DNA from: Saururus chinensis | Taxonomy: Eukaryota; Streptophyta; Magnoliopsida; Piperales; Saururaceae | Reading direction: 5' to 3' | DNA length: 64,000 nt | Assembly (NCBI GenBank): GCA_035235625.1 | Contig: CP141145.1 | Span: 42,574,668 to 42,638,667, forward strand | In this document: in pieces, positions 23,941 through 36,200 of the stretch | Numbering within the stretch: position 1 is the stretch's first letter | How the letters are laid out: each line of letters starts with the position of its first letter | Position numbers and translations under genes: made by a program | The notes under the pieces: generated by a model | What the model saw: only the letters and a program-made list of their open reading frames with translations | What the model was told of the DNA's origin: nothing | Databases searched by the model: none

Positions 23941-24667
23941 TGAGTCTATTTGCACCCCACTAATCCCCTTAGTACCCCGTTTTACTCATAAAATTTATAA
24001 GGAGGTTTATGTGGTTATTGGGCTATTGAGGCGATTATTAGGGTGAATATAAATTCATTCTTTTTAATATTTCTCAAACATGCATAACCCACAATATATA
24101 ATTTTTTTTCTTAATAGACCCTACCCCAATCTACCTCTTTTTCCCTCTTGCTCCTCCTCTAGCTCTGGCACTGGCATTGCTAACCAGTGATCTCCTCCTC
24201 TTCCTCCCCTTCTCAGCACCCTCTCCCCTGGCCAGGTTGTAGCGAGGAAGCCAAAAGTTGTCCTAACTAGATTTGGCCCAATTGTGGCCACGTGACCTTG
24301 CCCTCTTGACCGCAGAGGGATAACCTTAAACAGTAGATCTTGTCATGGCCAGGCTGGCCAAGACCCGATCCCTTTCATCCACAACACGAAGATGGTGTGG
24401 TTACTCCTTTGCATCACCGGCTATGAAGAAGGACAAAGAAGAAAAAGAAGTAGAAGAGGAATATGAGGAGGAGGAGGAGGTAGGGCTGTTGGCGCCACCA
24501 AAAATACATTCGCCTTCACTGGGGTAGGAGAGGGAGATGGGCTTTGTCTTAAATTAGGGTATTATATGTGAGAGAGGGAATTTTGTTAGAAAAGTAAAAT
24601 AAAAAGTATTGAATTTTTTTTGTGAAATGAGGCATTGAGGGGTTTATTAGGGTACATTATAGACGTG
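23941..24667. mobile_element. MITE-like element with about 43-bp inverted ends and GA/TC-rich core
   Basis: The left arm 'gagtctatttgcaccccact' continuing to 'ccccgttttac' (23940-23984) is matched in inverted orientation by 24625-24667 ('gtctataatgtaccctaata' in reverse complement, continuing to 'catttcac'), about two-thirds identical. The core has a TC-rich stretch (24120-24230) opposed by a GA-rich one (24430-24490), so it could fold as a long imperfect hairpin. The Glu-rich frame at 24345-24527 is explained by the purine run. Confidence 0.45.
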
Positions 24668-24671
24668 TTCA

Positions 24672-24900
24672 TTAAGGGGCTGTTTGGATTACGATTTACC
24701 ACTAAGATTCTTCTAAGATTAACCATTAATCTTATAAATCACATTTGGATGCAAATTTTTTTACGTGTATGAGATTCACGATGAATTATTGGATTCATCA
24801 AGATTTTCTATTAATTTTTATTTTCTTAAGTAATCTCCTCCGGAGGATATTTCGTGACTAATTGATGACGATAATCTGTTTTTATTTTTATTTTTATTTT
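24672..24900. mobile_element. Tourist-like MITE, left part
   Basis: TTAAGGGGCTGTTTGGATTACG opens a sequence resembling the complete MITE at 52884-53215, including the CTCC..GGAG central motif (24836-24848). The right terminus was not found, so it is partial. Confidence 0.5.
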
Positions 24901-25690
24901 CTAATTATACCCTTTGAGTATAATTTTAATTGACCTCTGCTGTGCAGGCCTCGTAGGCCCGGTGTGATTTTTGTGGAGCTCCACTGTTCAGGAAGACATC
25001 CAGTGGAAACGAGGCTTCGACATTGTAAACTGCTCAAGGTGGTGTTGGAGACTCAGCGGTGGACGAGTTCGGCCTCCTCCATGGCCACCATTGGCATCAA
25101 AATTTGTACCCACACCCTCGTCATCGTACACAAGTCTGTCAAGGCCCAGATTTGAGATCTTAGGTCTAAATTTGGGACACCTCTGGCGAAGCTGCGATCA
25201 AAGGCTTCTACTTCTCTTTGCACAATCTCGAAGCTGTGATCCTTCTATTTCCCAAGAGCATTTCCCTCTCTTCTCCGTCTTCATTCATCGATTCTGCACA
25301 ACATCTGCGGCAACTCTGGTTTTAGCAACCGATCCGGTCTACCTGGTTTTGTCTTGGTCGTTACTCTTTGAGGAAGATTCTCCTCATCCATGATGTCATT
25401 TGTTTAGGTATTTTGAATTTTACTTTGTCATCACTGAATTTGATTCGGAATCTTCCAATTTCCATGTCTGATGTAATGGTTTTTCGTTGGTAGATTAATA
25501 ATTATTGTTTCTGTTATAGGTAAGCGGCTGAAGCGCTAAAAAAGAAAGGTAGTGGTTTATCATTCTCATGATGCTGAAGGAGATCTTCTGTCCCATATCT
25601 GTTTAAAGAGTTTTCAATCTGAGATAGAGATGCTAATGGAATTTTATATCTACCTTAGTATGGCATATTATATAATAAGCTGCTTTCAAT
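24900..25690. other. Upstream flank of NUP62 relic, no exon recognised
   Basis: Contains a plus-strand frame (24971-25393) and local GC enrichment that could be a copied 5' region, but neither an NUP62 N-terminal FG sequence nor any other family could be recognised. Confidence 0.35.
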
Positions 25691-27355
25691 TTCATTGACG
25701 ATTACAACCACAAGCGCCTCCACACCTACAGGATCAGTAGCACCTTCGAGTGCTCCTATATTGATTTCTCAAGTTACAATGTCTTCTGCTTCAACTCTGA
25801 TTGTATCCCTTTTTGGAGTGGCCTCCGGTTCTACTATGGTTTTAACTTCTTTAGCTGCATCAGCCACTACGTCTTCCTCAGGGACAACCCTCGTCAACAA
25901 AAGGGTCAGCACCCACTGCAACATCATCTACAGGGACATTGTTTGGTAAGCTCTTTTAAACAATTGTATGTTGTTTAGAAGTTTGGTGTTTTTAGAATCA
26001 GAAAACTGCATGTATGAGGATTTGTTCATTTGTTATGAGTAGGGTAATCTATTTTGTGCTTAATTGATTTTTTGACAATAGATATGTAACCTGCACAAAT
26101 TGTTGCTATTAATTTGGTAGTCTTCTAGTTCTTCTTTGAAAAAGGATTGATGCCTATCGTCTGCAATAAATTTGTAAAGGGACTTCCATTGTCTGGCTTG
26201 TAGTTTACAATGAATTAGAAATTTATGTTCAAATTTTTAAGATGATTATGGATAAGTGCTCTTGATATGAGGGGTGCTTTATGTCCCTTTAATATATAAT
26301 TGTTTGTAGAATTATTATATGCAATTGAACATCGGATTCTGGGTTGCAATTGGTATCAGGTATCAACAAACATTAATGTCCACTTCAGCTTTGCCTTAAA
26401 TTTTCGTGGTAATTTATTTCAGGTCTTCCAGCTACAACATCTGCAGGTTTGTTAAGTGAAACATCTGTCAAAGCCATTTTTTTAAGTACTGGTGCGACAA
26501 CAATGCAAGCAGTCTCTTCCATTATTGCAGCTTCTAGTAGCGGGTTTGCTTATGTTCCTTTGAGAACTTCTCTTATTAAGAGTGCTTTGGTGCTATAAAA
26601 AAAATTACACTTTTGTGGGTTTCATTTATGACATCCTTTTTTCTTATTGGTTGTTTCATAGGACCTCATCTTTTTCCATCAGCACAACACAAGCTGCAGT
26701 TCCTAAGTTGCCATTTGAAATTACTGGGAAAACTGTTGAAGAGGTATTTGTTTAATATACGACTCTAAAGCTATGTCAATTGGAAACTTACACTTTTTTT
26801 CATCTAGAAGGCTTATGAAGATGTTTTATCTTCCAATATCACCTTTCTTTTGGGCTTAATCCTGACCTTTTTTGTCATAGATCATTAAAGCTTGGAATGC
26901 TGAGCTTTAGGAACGCACTGCATAATTTCGAAAGCAATAGCTGAGTGGGACCGATGAATTCTATGGAATCGGGATATTTTGCTTAGTTTGGAGGTATTTT
27001 TTTCGTACTTAATTACTGTATTGAAGGACTAAGATTTTAAGTCACATTACAGTTTTAGCATAACTTTTACCCATTGATACCAGTTGCGTGTGTTGAAATT
27101 ATTATATTATTCAATTTTATCCATGTGTAAATAGTATTTGAGGTACAATGATACTGTAGATAGAAAGTTCTCTAAAGAATGATATAGAAGCCCACTTAAT
27201 TTTGTTCGGTAGTAGCTTCAAGTCCTTGAATTTCGCTGACAAAATCCCGTGGTAAAAACTTGTTGTTGTACTTACAGAGTGAGGTTGCAAAAGTTGTGGC
27301 GACACAAACTAGCTTGGAATGGCAATTGGAGTTGATTGAAACTCATCAACAAGAG
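25690..27355 (+). pseudogene. NUP62: Nuclear pore protein NUP62 (Nsp1-like) fragment with introns
   Basis: NUP62 is an FG-nucleoporin of the central transport channel. Five exon-like blocks on plus retain GT-AG borders. About 25695-25945 is Ser/Thr-rich with an SLFG motif and, one frame over, a ...GTLFG end. 26423-26543 and 26662-26743 follow, the latter encoding LPFEITGKTVEE. 26881-26993 gives IIKAWNAEL and then IAEWDR...NRDILLSLE. 27278-27355 gives SEVAKVVATQTSLEWQ and LELIETHQQE, the start of the conserved Nsp1_C coiled coil. It contains in-frame stops (for example CAG to TAG after NAEL, and a stop after AEWDR) and frameshifts, and it lacks both the N-terminal FG region and the rest of the coiled coil. 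Retained introns show it is a DNA-level copy, not retroposed. A solo LTR follows at 27510. Confidence 0.88.
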
Positions 27356-28164
27356 GTTTGTGTGATAGCTTTGAAGACATTTGTGTCTTCACTTTTTCGC
27401 AGTTTGCAGTGATTGGGGATAATTCTAGTCATGTTATTTGCATGCATGATATTCCTTACATATTTCTTACTCGATAATATTGTTTAGGAATAGTTTTTCT
27501 CATTGTGGTTGTCACGCCTCGGTGATGTTCGACCTGAGCCGAACCCTATCAAAGGGCCGATCAAGTGTGCGGGGGCGACGAAGGAAAATTGAGAAACGAT
27601 TCAGTGAAAGACTTAACCCTAACCACGGACAACTTAACAAAATTACGGAGTACGCACAATCCTATGAGCAAGAGTAAATAAGAAGAAAAAAAAGAGACTT
27701 GCTTAACATAAACTAAATAACTAGTCTCAAACTCACATGCTTAGTCAATTATAGCCCACACTGGCTCAAAATAAGTCTTAAGCAACACAACTGTAAAATG
27801 TGACATAAATCCAACAGAGAACCCTACACAAAGGTTCTAAACATAAAACATAAAACTAAAGGAAAATAAGTCACACAACGATCTCCACGATCACATCCAA
27901 ATAATCTCCAACCTTTCCTCAAAGAGGAGATCCTATCCGTCTGCATGTCGTACTACGCAACCCCAAATCAAAAACACAAGAAAGAGAGGTGAGTTTAACA
28001 AACTCAGCAATAGTTTTTAATACAACTATCATCATCGAAAATATGATAGCATAACAATAAACTTATTCAGATCTAAGATTGGCAAGGTGTATCATTTTCT
28101 GATCACACATACACATCACCTAAACCTGCATCATAGTGCATAATCCACATAATGTCATTCTCAC

Positions 28165-28620
28165 CCTAACATCCTACATGAAATATATCTCTAACATACA
28201 TATTCCATTATGCATCGCATCATAACAATTTGCATGAATGTATCTCTAATATACATATTTCATCATGTATCACATCGTAACAACCTACATGAATGTATCT
28301 CTTACATACATATTTCATCATGCATCACATCGTAACAACCTACATGAATGTATCTCTAACATATATATTTCATCATGCATCATATCATAATAACCTGCAT
28401 GAATGTATATTTAACATACATATTCTGTCATGCATTATATCATAACAACCTGCATGAATGTATCTCTAACATACATATTACATCATGCATCATATCATAA
28501 CAACCTGCATGAATATATCTCTAGCATACATATTCTATCATGCATCACATCATAACAACATGCACGAATATATTTCTAGCATACATATTCCATTATTCAT
28601 CACATCAAATCATCCTCCAT
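28165..28620. repeat. Tandem array, about eight 55-bp units, family I LTR
   Basis: Units read 'catgaatgtatctctaacat' followed by 'acatatttcatcatgcatca' and 'catcataacaacctg'. This is the expanded form of the array seen at 10080-10345. Confidence 0.9.
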
Positions 28621-28973
28621 CAAGGAGTAATCACAATTTAGTGTCACACAGACGGGAACATGGACAAGGCCATGAAGGCGTGTCATGGTCCAAAATTCTA
28701 CTCAAGAATTCAAGAAAGTTCAGGGTTGTCAATCCCTAAAGCTGCTCACCCTGGACGATCCTGACCGAGGATGTCCCATTCTCACATAGAGAATCTAGAG
28801 CAGGGGTGCTCGCCTAGGGACATCTCCTACGGTGGGGAGAGTATGAGTTCCCACACAGAAAACCCTAGAACACATGGTAGCGGGTGCACACGGCATACCA
28901 CATTGAATTCTCAGGGTCTAGATGATACTTATAATAACAATCTCATAATCCGCAAGACAAGTACACAACTCGT

Positions 28974-30392
28974 TGATAAGTATGAAATCTATATCTATTT
29001 TATATGCCTTTTTACCTTATTTGCTAGTATAGATTAGGTTAATTTAGAGTTAGTTATAGTTTATTTAGATTAAGATAGATATTAGTATTTTAGTTTAATT
29101 ATTAATAATTTTGTAGTTATTAGTTGTTTAGACATGTATTTAAATCAAGTTGGAATTTTAATTATATTCTACATGTCTAAAGTATGGTATTTTATATTTT
29201 TGTAGGTAAAGTGCGCTTATCGAAGTACTTGGACGATGTTTGAAATGATTAAAAATAGTCTTCACATGCTTTAAAGTGATTTGGATAACTTTTCGGAGTT
29301 ATAAACAAGTTAGAAATTAATATGGACACGAAGGAAAGCTTAATGAACAGAATATGAACAGTTCGATAAAACAGAAACACTGTAGCCGATTGATCGGAGT
29401 CACTTACCGATCGATCGGGATAACGTGAATTCAGATAAAAATACAGTGTAGCCGATCGATCGGGCATGCAGGGCGATCGATCGGCATAACGTGCAGTTTC
29501 CTTGTTTGACCCAAATTCCAATCTTTTTCATATTGGACTTCTTCCTACGGAACTTATGCCTATAAAAAGACATATTTGGCTTAGAATTGGGGGATTCCAG
29601 TAGATTTTAGGAAGAGAAAAAGGAAGAAGAAGATGAAAGAGAATTCAAAGCTTCTAATGGAGATTCAAGTGCTTTCTTCTACCATGGAAAGCTAGACTTT
29701 TCTTTTACTTAGGAGTTGATGAAGCTATAAATAAGTTTCAGTTTCTTTTTTTTAAGTTAGATCTCAGTTGTGAATGATGACAATTGTATGATATGAATTT
29801 TCTTTTTAATGGAAGAGCTTTTAATGTTTATTCAAATCTATGTTGATTTATTGTCTTGTAGATGATAGATTGATATGGTTTTGATATTTTCATCGATTCT
29901 AATTTCTGTGATTTAGATGAGATGTTCATATAATAGTTTTAATGTTCAGATAATTAATGACTTAGATGAGTTATACTAAGATTAGACGGGTCATGCCTAT
30001 AGCTAGTTTAGTGTAGATGATCCGTGCTATTGTCGAAGATAGTTCATGCCATGGAAGTTAATTAAGGATTCTTTTTGAAGTAATTCTAGCTTGTAGCTAA
30101 GAGTACTTGTTCATATTCACACTAGATTTAGATTAAAAGTTAAGGAATTGTTATGGTTCTATAGTGGATTCAATTTCCTAAGTAATTTTCATCAAATTAA
30201 TCTCTTATTTTTAAACTAGTTGATTTCTTTCTTTTGCTTAATTTAAGTTTAAGTTATTTTTAGTTTTTAATCAACAAATTCCTCTTTAGATTTAGTAATA
30301 ACTCATCTGTCCCTGAGGTTTGACAACCCTTAAATACTTATCCTAGTACAATTACCTTGTATACTTGCAAAATATTTAATTATAAACGATCA
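28974..30392 (+). mobile_element. Solo LTR, family IV, nested in family I copy 3
   Basis: It runs from TGATAAGTATG to AAACGATCA, flanked by the exact 5-bp duplication CTCGT (28969-28973 and 30393-30397). The uninterrupted sibling at 34570-34590 reads ACAACTCGTCCCCAC. A TATA box (TATAAAAAG, 29561-29569) gives plus orientation. At 29390-29490 it carries CGATCGATCGG palindromes like those of family I. The TGATAAGT start is known from some plant Ty3/gypsy LTRs, but there is no coding region to confirm the class. It is younger than its host LTR. Confidence 0.88.
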
Positions 30393-32602
30393 CTCGTCCC
30401 CACATACTTTCATTTCTCTAGACTCAACCTGGAGAGTGCACTCGTTCCACACAGGAACTCAAATCAAAACATGTCCTTTTAGACCAATCAACTTTTGATT
30501 AATCCACAACCGATTAATCCAGCACACAATTTCACCACATTGCATCAAATCAGTCAAATCCGATTAACCTTGATAAAGCCTCGATTGGAAATCCATTTTC
30601 AAGATGTATGCAGCATGATACATATATGGGCAAGGCATATATGAATCCTAATCCATGATAAGTGCTCTCATTAGCCCCTAATGCGTCATTCATAATTATA
30701 ATATCAAGCTTCAACATTATCATTTAAACCCCACATGTGTATGTGTACCTAGTAGAAGTACTTCACACAATGCATTTCAACATGCTTGAAATTAACTCAC
30801 TACCACATTACACATATGAATTAACATCTAATCATGAATTCCAACGGAAATCATAGGAGAAGAATCATTGAAATCATAACTCAAATCAAAACTCAACCAC
30901 AAAGGCTAAACACATATAAGATCATTCATTTCATCCTTAAGCCATGATATTCACTAACATCCACACATCAACTAACCACATTTTATCATGACAAATCAGT
31001 CCATTAATAGGTTGTAGTCCTACTGAAAATATGCTTAACCATAGAGAATCAACCGTTCATAATTTCAAGATGACAATTCCAACATCATGCCACAAGCCAT
31101 AAGTCATTCCACAAATATCTAATTATATATCCCAACTTCATAACCTCGTTAGCATGTCTTTCCAGTAGCATAATATAGCTCAAAATACTTCATATTCATA
31201 TAAAATTGGCAAGTTAAAGTGGAATCATCAAAATAAACATCATGTGAATAACATAAAATTTTGCTGTGTAGCCGTTCAAACGCCCAAAAGGCTGTTCGAT
31301 CGGCTAAACGGGAAAATTTCAAATTCACAGTTTGGCTGTTCGAATGCCCAGCAGGCCGTTTAATCGGCTGAACTGGAAATCTGTCGATCCGATAGTGTTG
31401 CCGTTTGAATGCCCAGCAGGCCGTTTAATCGGCTGAACTGGAAATCTGTCGGTCCGATAGTGTTGCCGTTTGAATGCCCAGAAGGGCCGTTTGAACGCCA
31501 ACAGGGCAAACTGACTATCTTCTTCCTTTTACATTTTCAAACCGAAACTCCATTGATAACACTTTAAATCACCATCTACGAACCTAAATCCCATCAAAAA
31601 TCTACCATGACTTCCAGAATGCTAAACCACATCATAACAAGATAAAACGCTAAGAAATCGGGATTAAAAATTACCATTTTTTAATCATGCAATTAGCACA
31701 CTAAATCAAGTAACTTCATTCAAAATAAACCACAAAATCAAGAATTTTATCATAGACAAATTGAAATTTCGAAAGCCCATTACCTATCCCTTGATTAGAC
31801 TTGGATTTGATGGTCACCCTTTTTGAAAACCTTACAAAGACATAGAGTTTGAATTAAACTCCATTGAAACCGATTTAACAAAGAAAACCCTAATTAAAAA
31901 CTTAGATCTAGGGCTTGTTGAACATAAAAATTGGATTTTGAGAGCTAGGGTTTATAGTAAAAATACAAATAAGTAGTTTTGGTGTTTAAAAACGAATTGA
32001 AACAAAGAAAAAATGGTAGATTTAGAAGTGATTAAGAAGAAAGTTTGGATTTAGTGCTTAATTAGAATGAGCTTACCTTAAACACCTTCTAATCTGGGCC
32101 TAATTTGTGGATTAAGCTTGACCTCTCTTCCTTAGCCTATTCCCAAAATAGGAATGACTCAGGTTTAGCCTTTTATAGTCGGCCTTGGGGTGTGTATGGG
32201 TAAGTTATGAGGTGTAAATAGAAAAAGTAGGCTAAAAATGAGTATTTTAGAAATTTGAGCACTAATTAAGTCTAAAAAAATTCTAAAATTTTTTGTATGG
32301 GCTTAAGTAGATATCTGTGTTCATTTGACACAAAAACTAAAATTTTGATGGTGGGGCCCACAGGGGTCCCGCCAAACCCTAATTTTTGGAAAAATAATAA
32401 AAATTTAAAAAATACCAAAAATTCACATTTGATCCAAAATTACTTAAAACCACTAATATTAAAGTTAATTTTGATTAAAACCATCATAAACACTATTTAT
32501 CTTTGAAACCACCGAATAAATCAGAAAAAACGTGTTAACCTCACGATAACCGATACTTAAAGAAAAAAAAACCAGTTTAGAGATGAGAGTCCTTACAGTG
32601 GT

Positions 32603-33215
32603 GATTGCTTCTTAATATTTTTTAATTGTTAAATTTGCAGTTCTTTGCCCTCTATTCTACTACCACCAGATGCATTTGCTCGACATATTTGCTCTGGGTA
32701 TCAGCTTTGCCATTGGATTGACATGTGCATTTACTAGCGGTAAAATTTTCTTTGTAAATATTTTGACCAATTACCACATTGTGTTCTTTGTATTTTAGAA
32801 AGCTCATTTTTAGTTATTTTTATAACTTTCATTTTTCAACATTTTGTGGTGACAAAAATAGTGGTGTAGGAGGTAGAGAAGATTTCTGGAAGTGAATTGT
32901 CCCTGTATCATCTCAATCTCCTATTATAGAGCATTCTTGTATTCTTTTTCTTTTGGTCAAATGGCATGACTATTTTTATTTCTTCACATTTATGCAAGAA
33001 TAAAGGCTAGTATTATTGCTTTTATGGGGACCTTAGATTTTCGTACCATTTAACATTAACATTTAATGTTTAAGAGACAATATATCAAGAAATTTGTGTC
33101 TCATATATGTTTTTTGTACATGTAAACGGATTACTCCTACATGGTCTTCTATTTGTTTTTATGATATTAATGAATTTTATGTACTCATGCCATTCTTTAC
33201 TTTTTATGTGTGTAA
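32603..33215. other. Non-coding DNA between two solo LTRs
   Basis: AT-rich. It includes a possible AG acceptor followed by an unidentified sequence at 32640-32740. I could not assign this to NUP62 or to the Myb/SANT-like gene. Confidence 0.4.
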
Positions 33216-33219
33216 TAGG

Positions 33220-36200
33220 ATACTTGAAATGTCTTATGGTCAGGGAATGACATTTGATATTGGATCTACCTCTCGAGTAGAAAAAAAAGTATTCTAAAAA
33301 GGTGGTTTGGGATAAGCCATTGCATTATACCTTTATCAGGCATATGACCCATGTCACGCCCCGGCCATGCCCGACCCGAGCCGAACCCGGTCCAAGGGCC
33401 GGTCATAGCGCGCGGGGGCGACGAAGTGAAATTGAGAAACGATTCTAGCGGAAGACTTAATCCCTAACCACGAGCGATTAACAGCAACACGGAGTGCGCA
33501 CAATCCTTTGAGCAAGAGTAAATAAAAGGGAAAGAAAAGGTGTTGCTTAACACAAAGTAAACAACAATCTCAAACCCACAAGCTTAGTTTAAGTAAAGCC
33601 CACACCGGCTCAAAATAAGTCATAAGCAAACATAACTGTAACATGTGATATAAATCCACAACAAAGAACCCTACACATAGGTTCTAACATAAAACATGAA
33701 ACAAAATGAAGGAAAGTCACGCAACGATCTCCATCATCACACCCAAGCTACCTTTGACCTTTCCTCAAAAAGGCAATCCTGTCCGTCTGCGTGTCGCACC
33801 ACGCAGCCCCAAATCAAAACACAAAAGAGGGGTGAGTTTTAACACTCAGCAATGGTTTTAATATCACTAACAACGTTGAAAATACGGTAGCATGGTGATA
33901 TAGTCTTTCAAAAACAACGATGTACAAGGTGTATCACTTTCTGATCACATATTTACATCACTTATACACTGCATAACATCATAACTCAAACATGCAGGGA
34001 TGTATCTCTAGCATACCAATTTCCACATGCATTCACATCATAACCAATCCCGCATGGACGTATCTCTAACTCCCACATGCATAATGTCATCACAACCAAT
34101 CCCGCGTGGATGTATCTCTAGCATACATATTCCCACATACATTTTATCATCAAAATCAACATGCATGGATGTATCTCTAATATACATATTCCCACATGCA
34201 TAATGTTATCACAATCAACCTCCATCAAGGAGTAATCACACATTAACGTCACACAGACGGGAGCATAGACAAGGCCACGAAGGCGTGTCATGGTACAAAA
34301 TTCTACACAAGAATTCAAGAAAGATCGGGGTTGTTAATCCCTAATACTACTCGCCTTGGACGATCCTAGCCAAGGATGTCCCATTCTCACACAGAGAATC
34401 TAGAGCAGAGGTGTTCGCCTAGGGACATCTCCTGCGGAGGGAAGAGCCCGAGTTCTCACACAGAGAACCCTAGAACACGTGGTAGCGGGGTGCACACGAC
34501 ATACCACACTGGATTCTCAGGGTCCAGATGACACACATAATAATATTCTCACATATCCGCAAGACAAGTACACAACTCGTCCCCACATCATTCCATTAAA
34601 CAAGACTCAACCCGGGGAGTGCACTCGTTCGACACAGGAACTTCAAATCAAAATATGTCCTTTCGGACCAATCAACTTGCGATTAATCCACGACCGATAA
34701 ACCCGGCACACAATTTCATCACATTGTATCCAATCGGTCAAATTCGATTAATCACGATGAAGCCTCACTTGGAAATCCATTTTCATGATGCGTGCAGCAT
34801 GGTACATGCGTGGGCAAAGCATACATGAATCCTAATCATGATAAGTGCTCCCACTAGCCCCTAATGCATCATTCATAATCACGATATTAAGCTTCAACAT
34901 CATCATTTAACCCCCACATGTGTGTGTAACTAGTAGAAGCCTTTCACATAATGCATATTAACATGCTTGAAAAATCAACTCACTACCACACTACACATGT
35001 GAATTTCTACCTAAACATGAATTCCAGCGGAAATCATAGTAGAAGAATCGTTGAAATCATAGTTAAATGCAAAACTCAACCACAAAGGCTAAACATCTAT
35101 AACATCACTCATTTCATCATTGAGTCATGGCAATCACCAACATTCACATACCATTAATCACAATTTATCATGACAAATCAGTCCAACAATGATTGTAGTC
35201 CTACTGAAAATATATGCTTATCCAAAGGGAACCAACCGTTCATAATTTCAAGATAATGGTTCCAAGATCATGCCACGAAACATAAGTCATCCCACCATCT
35301 CTAAGCATATGTCTCAACTCTATAAACTCAATAGCATGCATTTTCAGTAGCCTAACATAGCTTAAAACACTCCACATTCATATAAAATTGGCAAGCTAAA
35401 GTGGAATCATCAAAATAGGCATCATACACACAACATACAATTTTCTGTGTAGCCGATCGATCGCCCTTCATGTCGTTCGATCGGTTACAAGTAAAATTTT
35501 GAAATTTTCAGTTCAGCCGATCGATCGCTCTGCAAGGCTGATCGATCGCCAACGCGACAAAACAGTCATCTTCTTCCTTTCGCAAATCCAAACCGAAACA
35601 CCATAGATAGCACTTCAAATCCACATCTAACACCCTAAACATCATCAAAAGTCCTCCTTGACTTCCAGAATATCAAACCAAACCATAATAATGCAAAACC
35701 CTAAGAAATCGGGATTACATAATTCCATTTTCTAATCTTACCATTAACACACTAAATCAAGCAAACCATTTCGAAATAAGCCAAAAATGAAGAGTTTTAC
35801 CATGGATAAACAGAGATTTTGAAGACCCATTACCTCAGCACTTGATTAAGCTCGGATTGAAGAGTCACCCTTCTTGAAATCCTTGAAAACACAATGAGTT
35901 TGAATCAAACACCAATAGAAATCGATTTACTTAAGAAATCCCTAATTAAATCTTAGATCTAGGGCTTGTTGGTAGTAAAAATCGAATTTTGAAAGTTAGG
36001 GTTTGTAGTAAAACACAAATAAGTAGCTTTTAATGGTAAAAAACGAATTGAATCAAGGGGAAAATGGTAGATTTGGAAGAAATTAAGAGAAAAGCCATGG
36101 ATTAGTGCTTAATTAGAGCAAGCTTACCTTAATCGGCTTCTAATTCGGGCCTAAGTGGGGATTAGGCCAACCCTCCTTCCTTAGCCTATTCCCAAAAATG

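Larger units (their letters stand above)
27510..32597 (-). mobile_element. Solo LTR, family I, copy 3, with nested solo LTR
   Basis: On plus it runs from TGTCACGCCTC to GTCCTTACA, flanked by GTGGT (27505-27509 and 32598-32602). It holds the tandem array (28165-28620), a nested LTR (28974-30392) and a 67-bp direct duplication in the palindromic module (about 31333-31475). Net LTR length is about 3.66 kb, the longest in the family here. No coding interior is present. It lies just beyond the last NUP62 exon-like block. Confidence 0.9.

Noticed and set aside
24345-24527. Glu-rich 60-aa frame as a gene
   Set aside because: It results from a GAGGAG purine run in a MITE-like element, with no conserved features.
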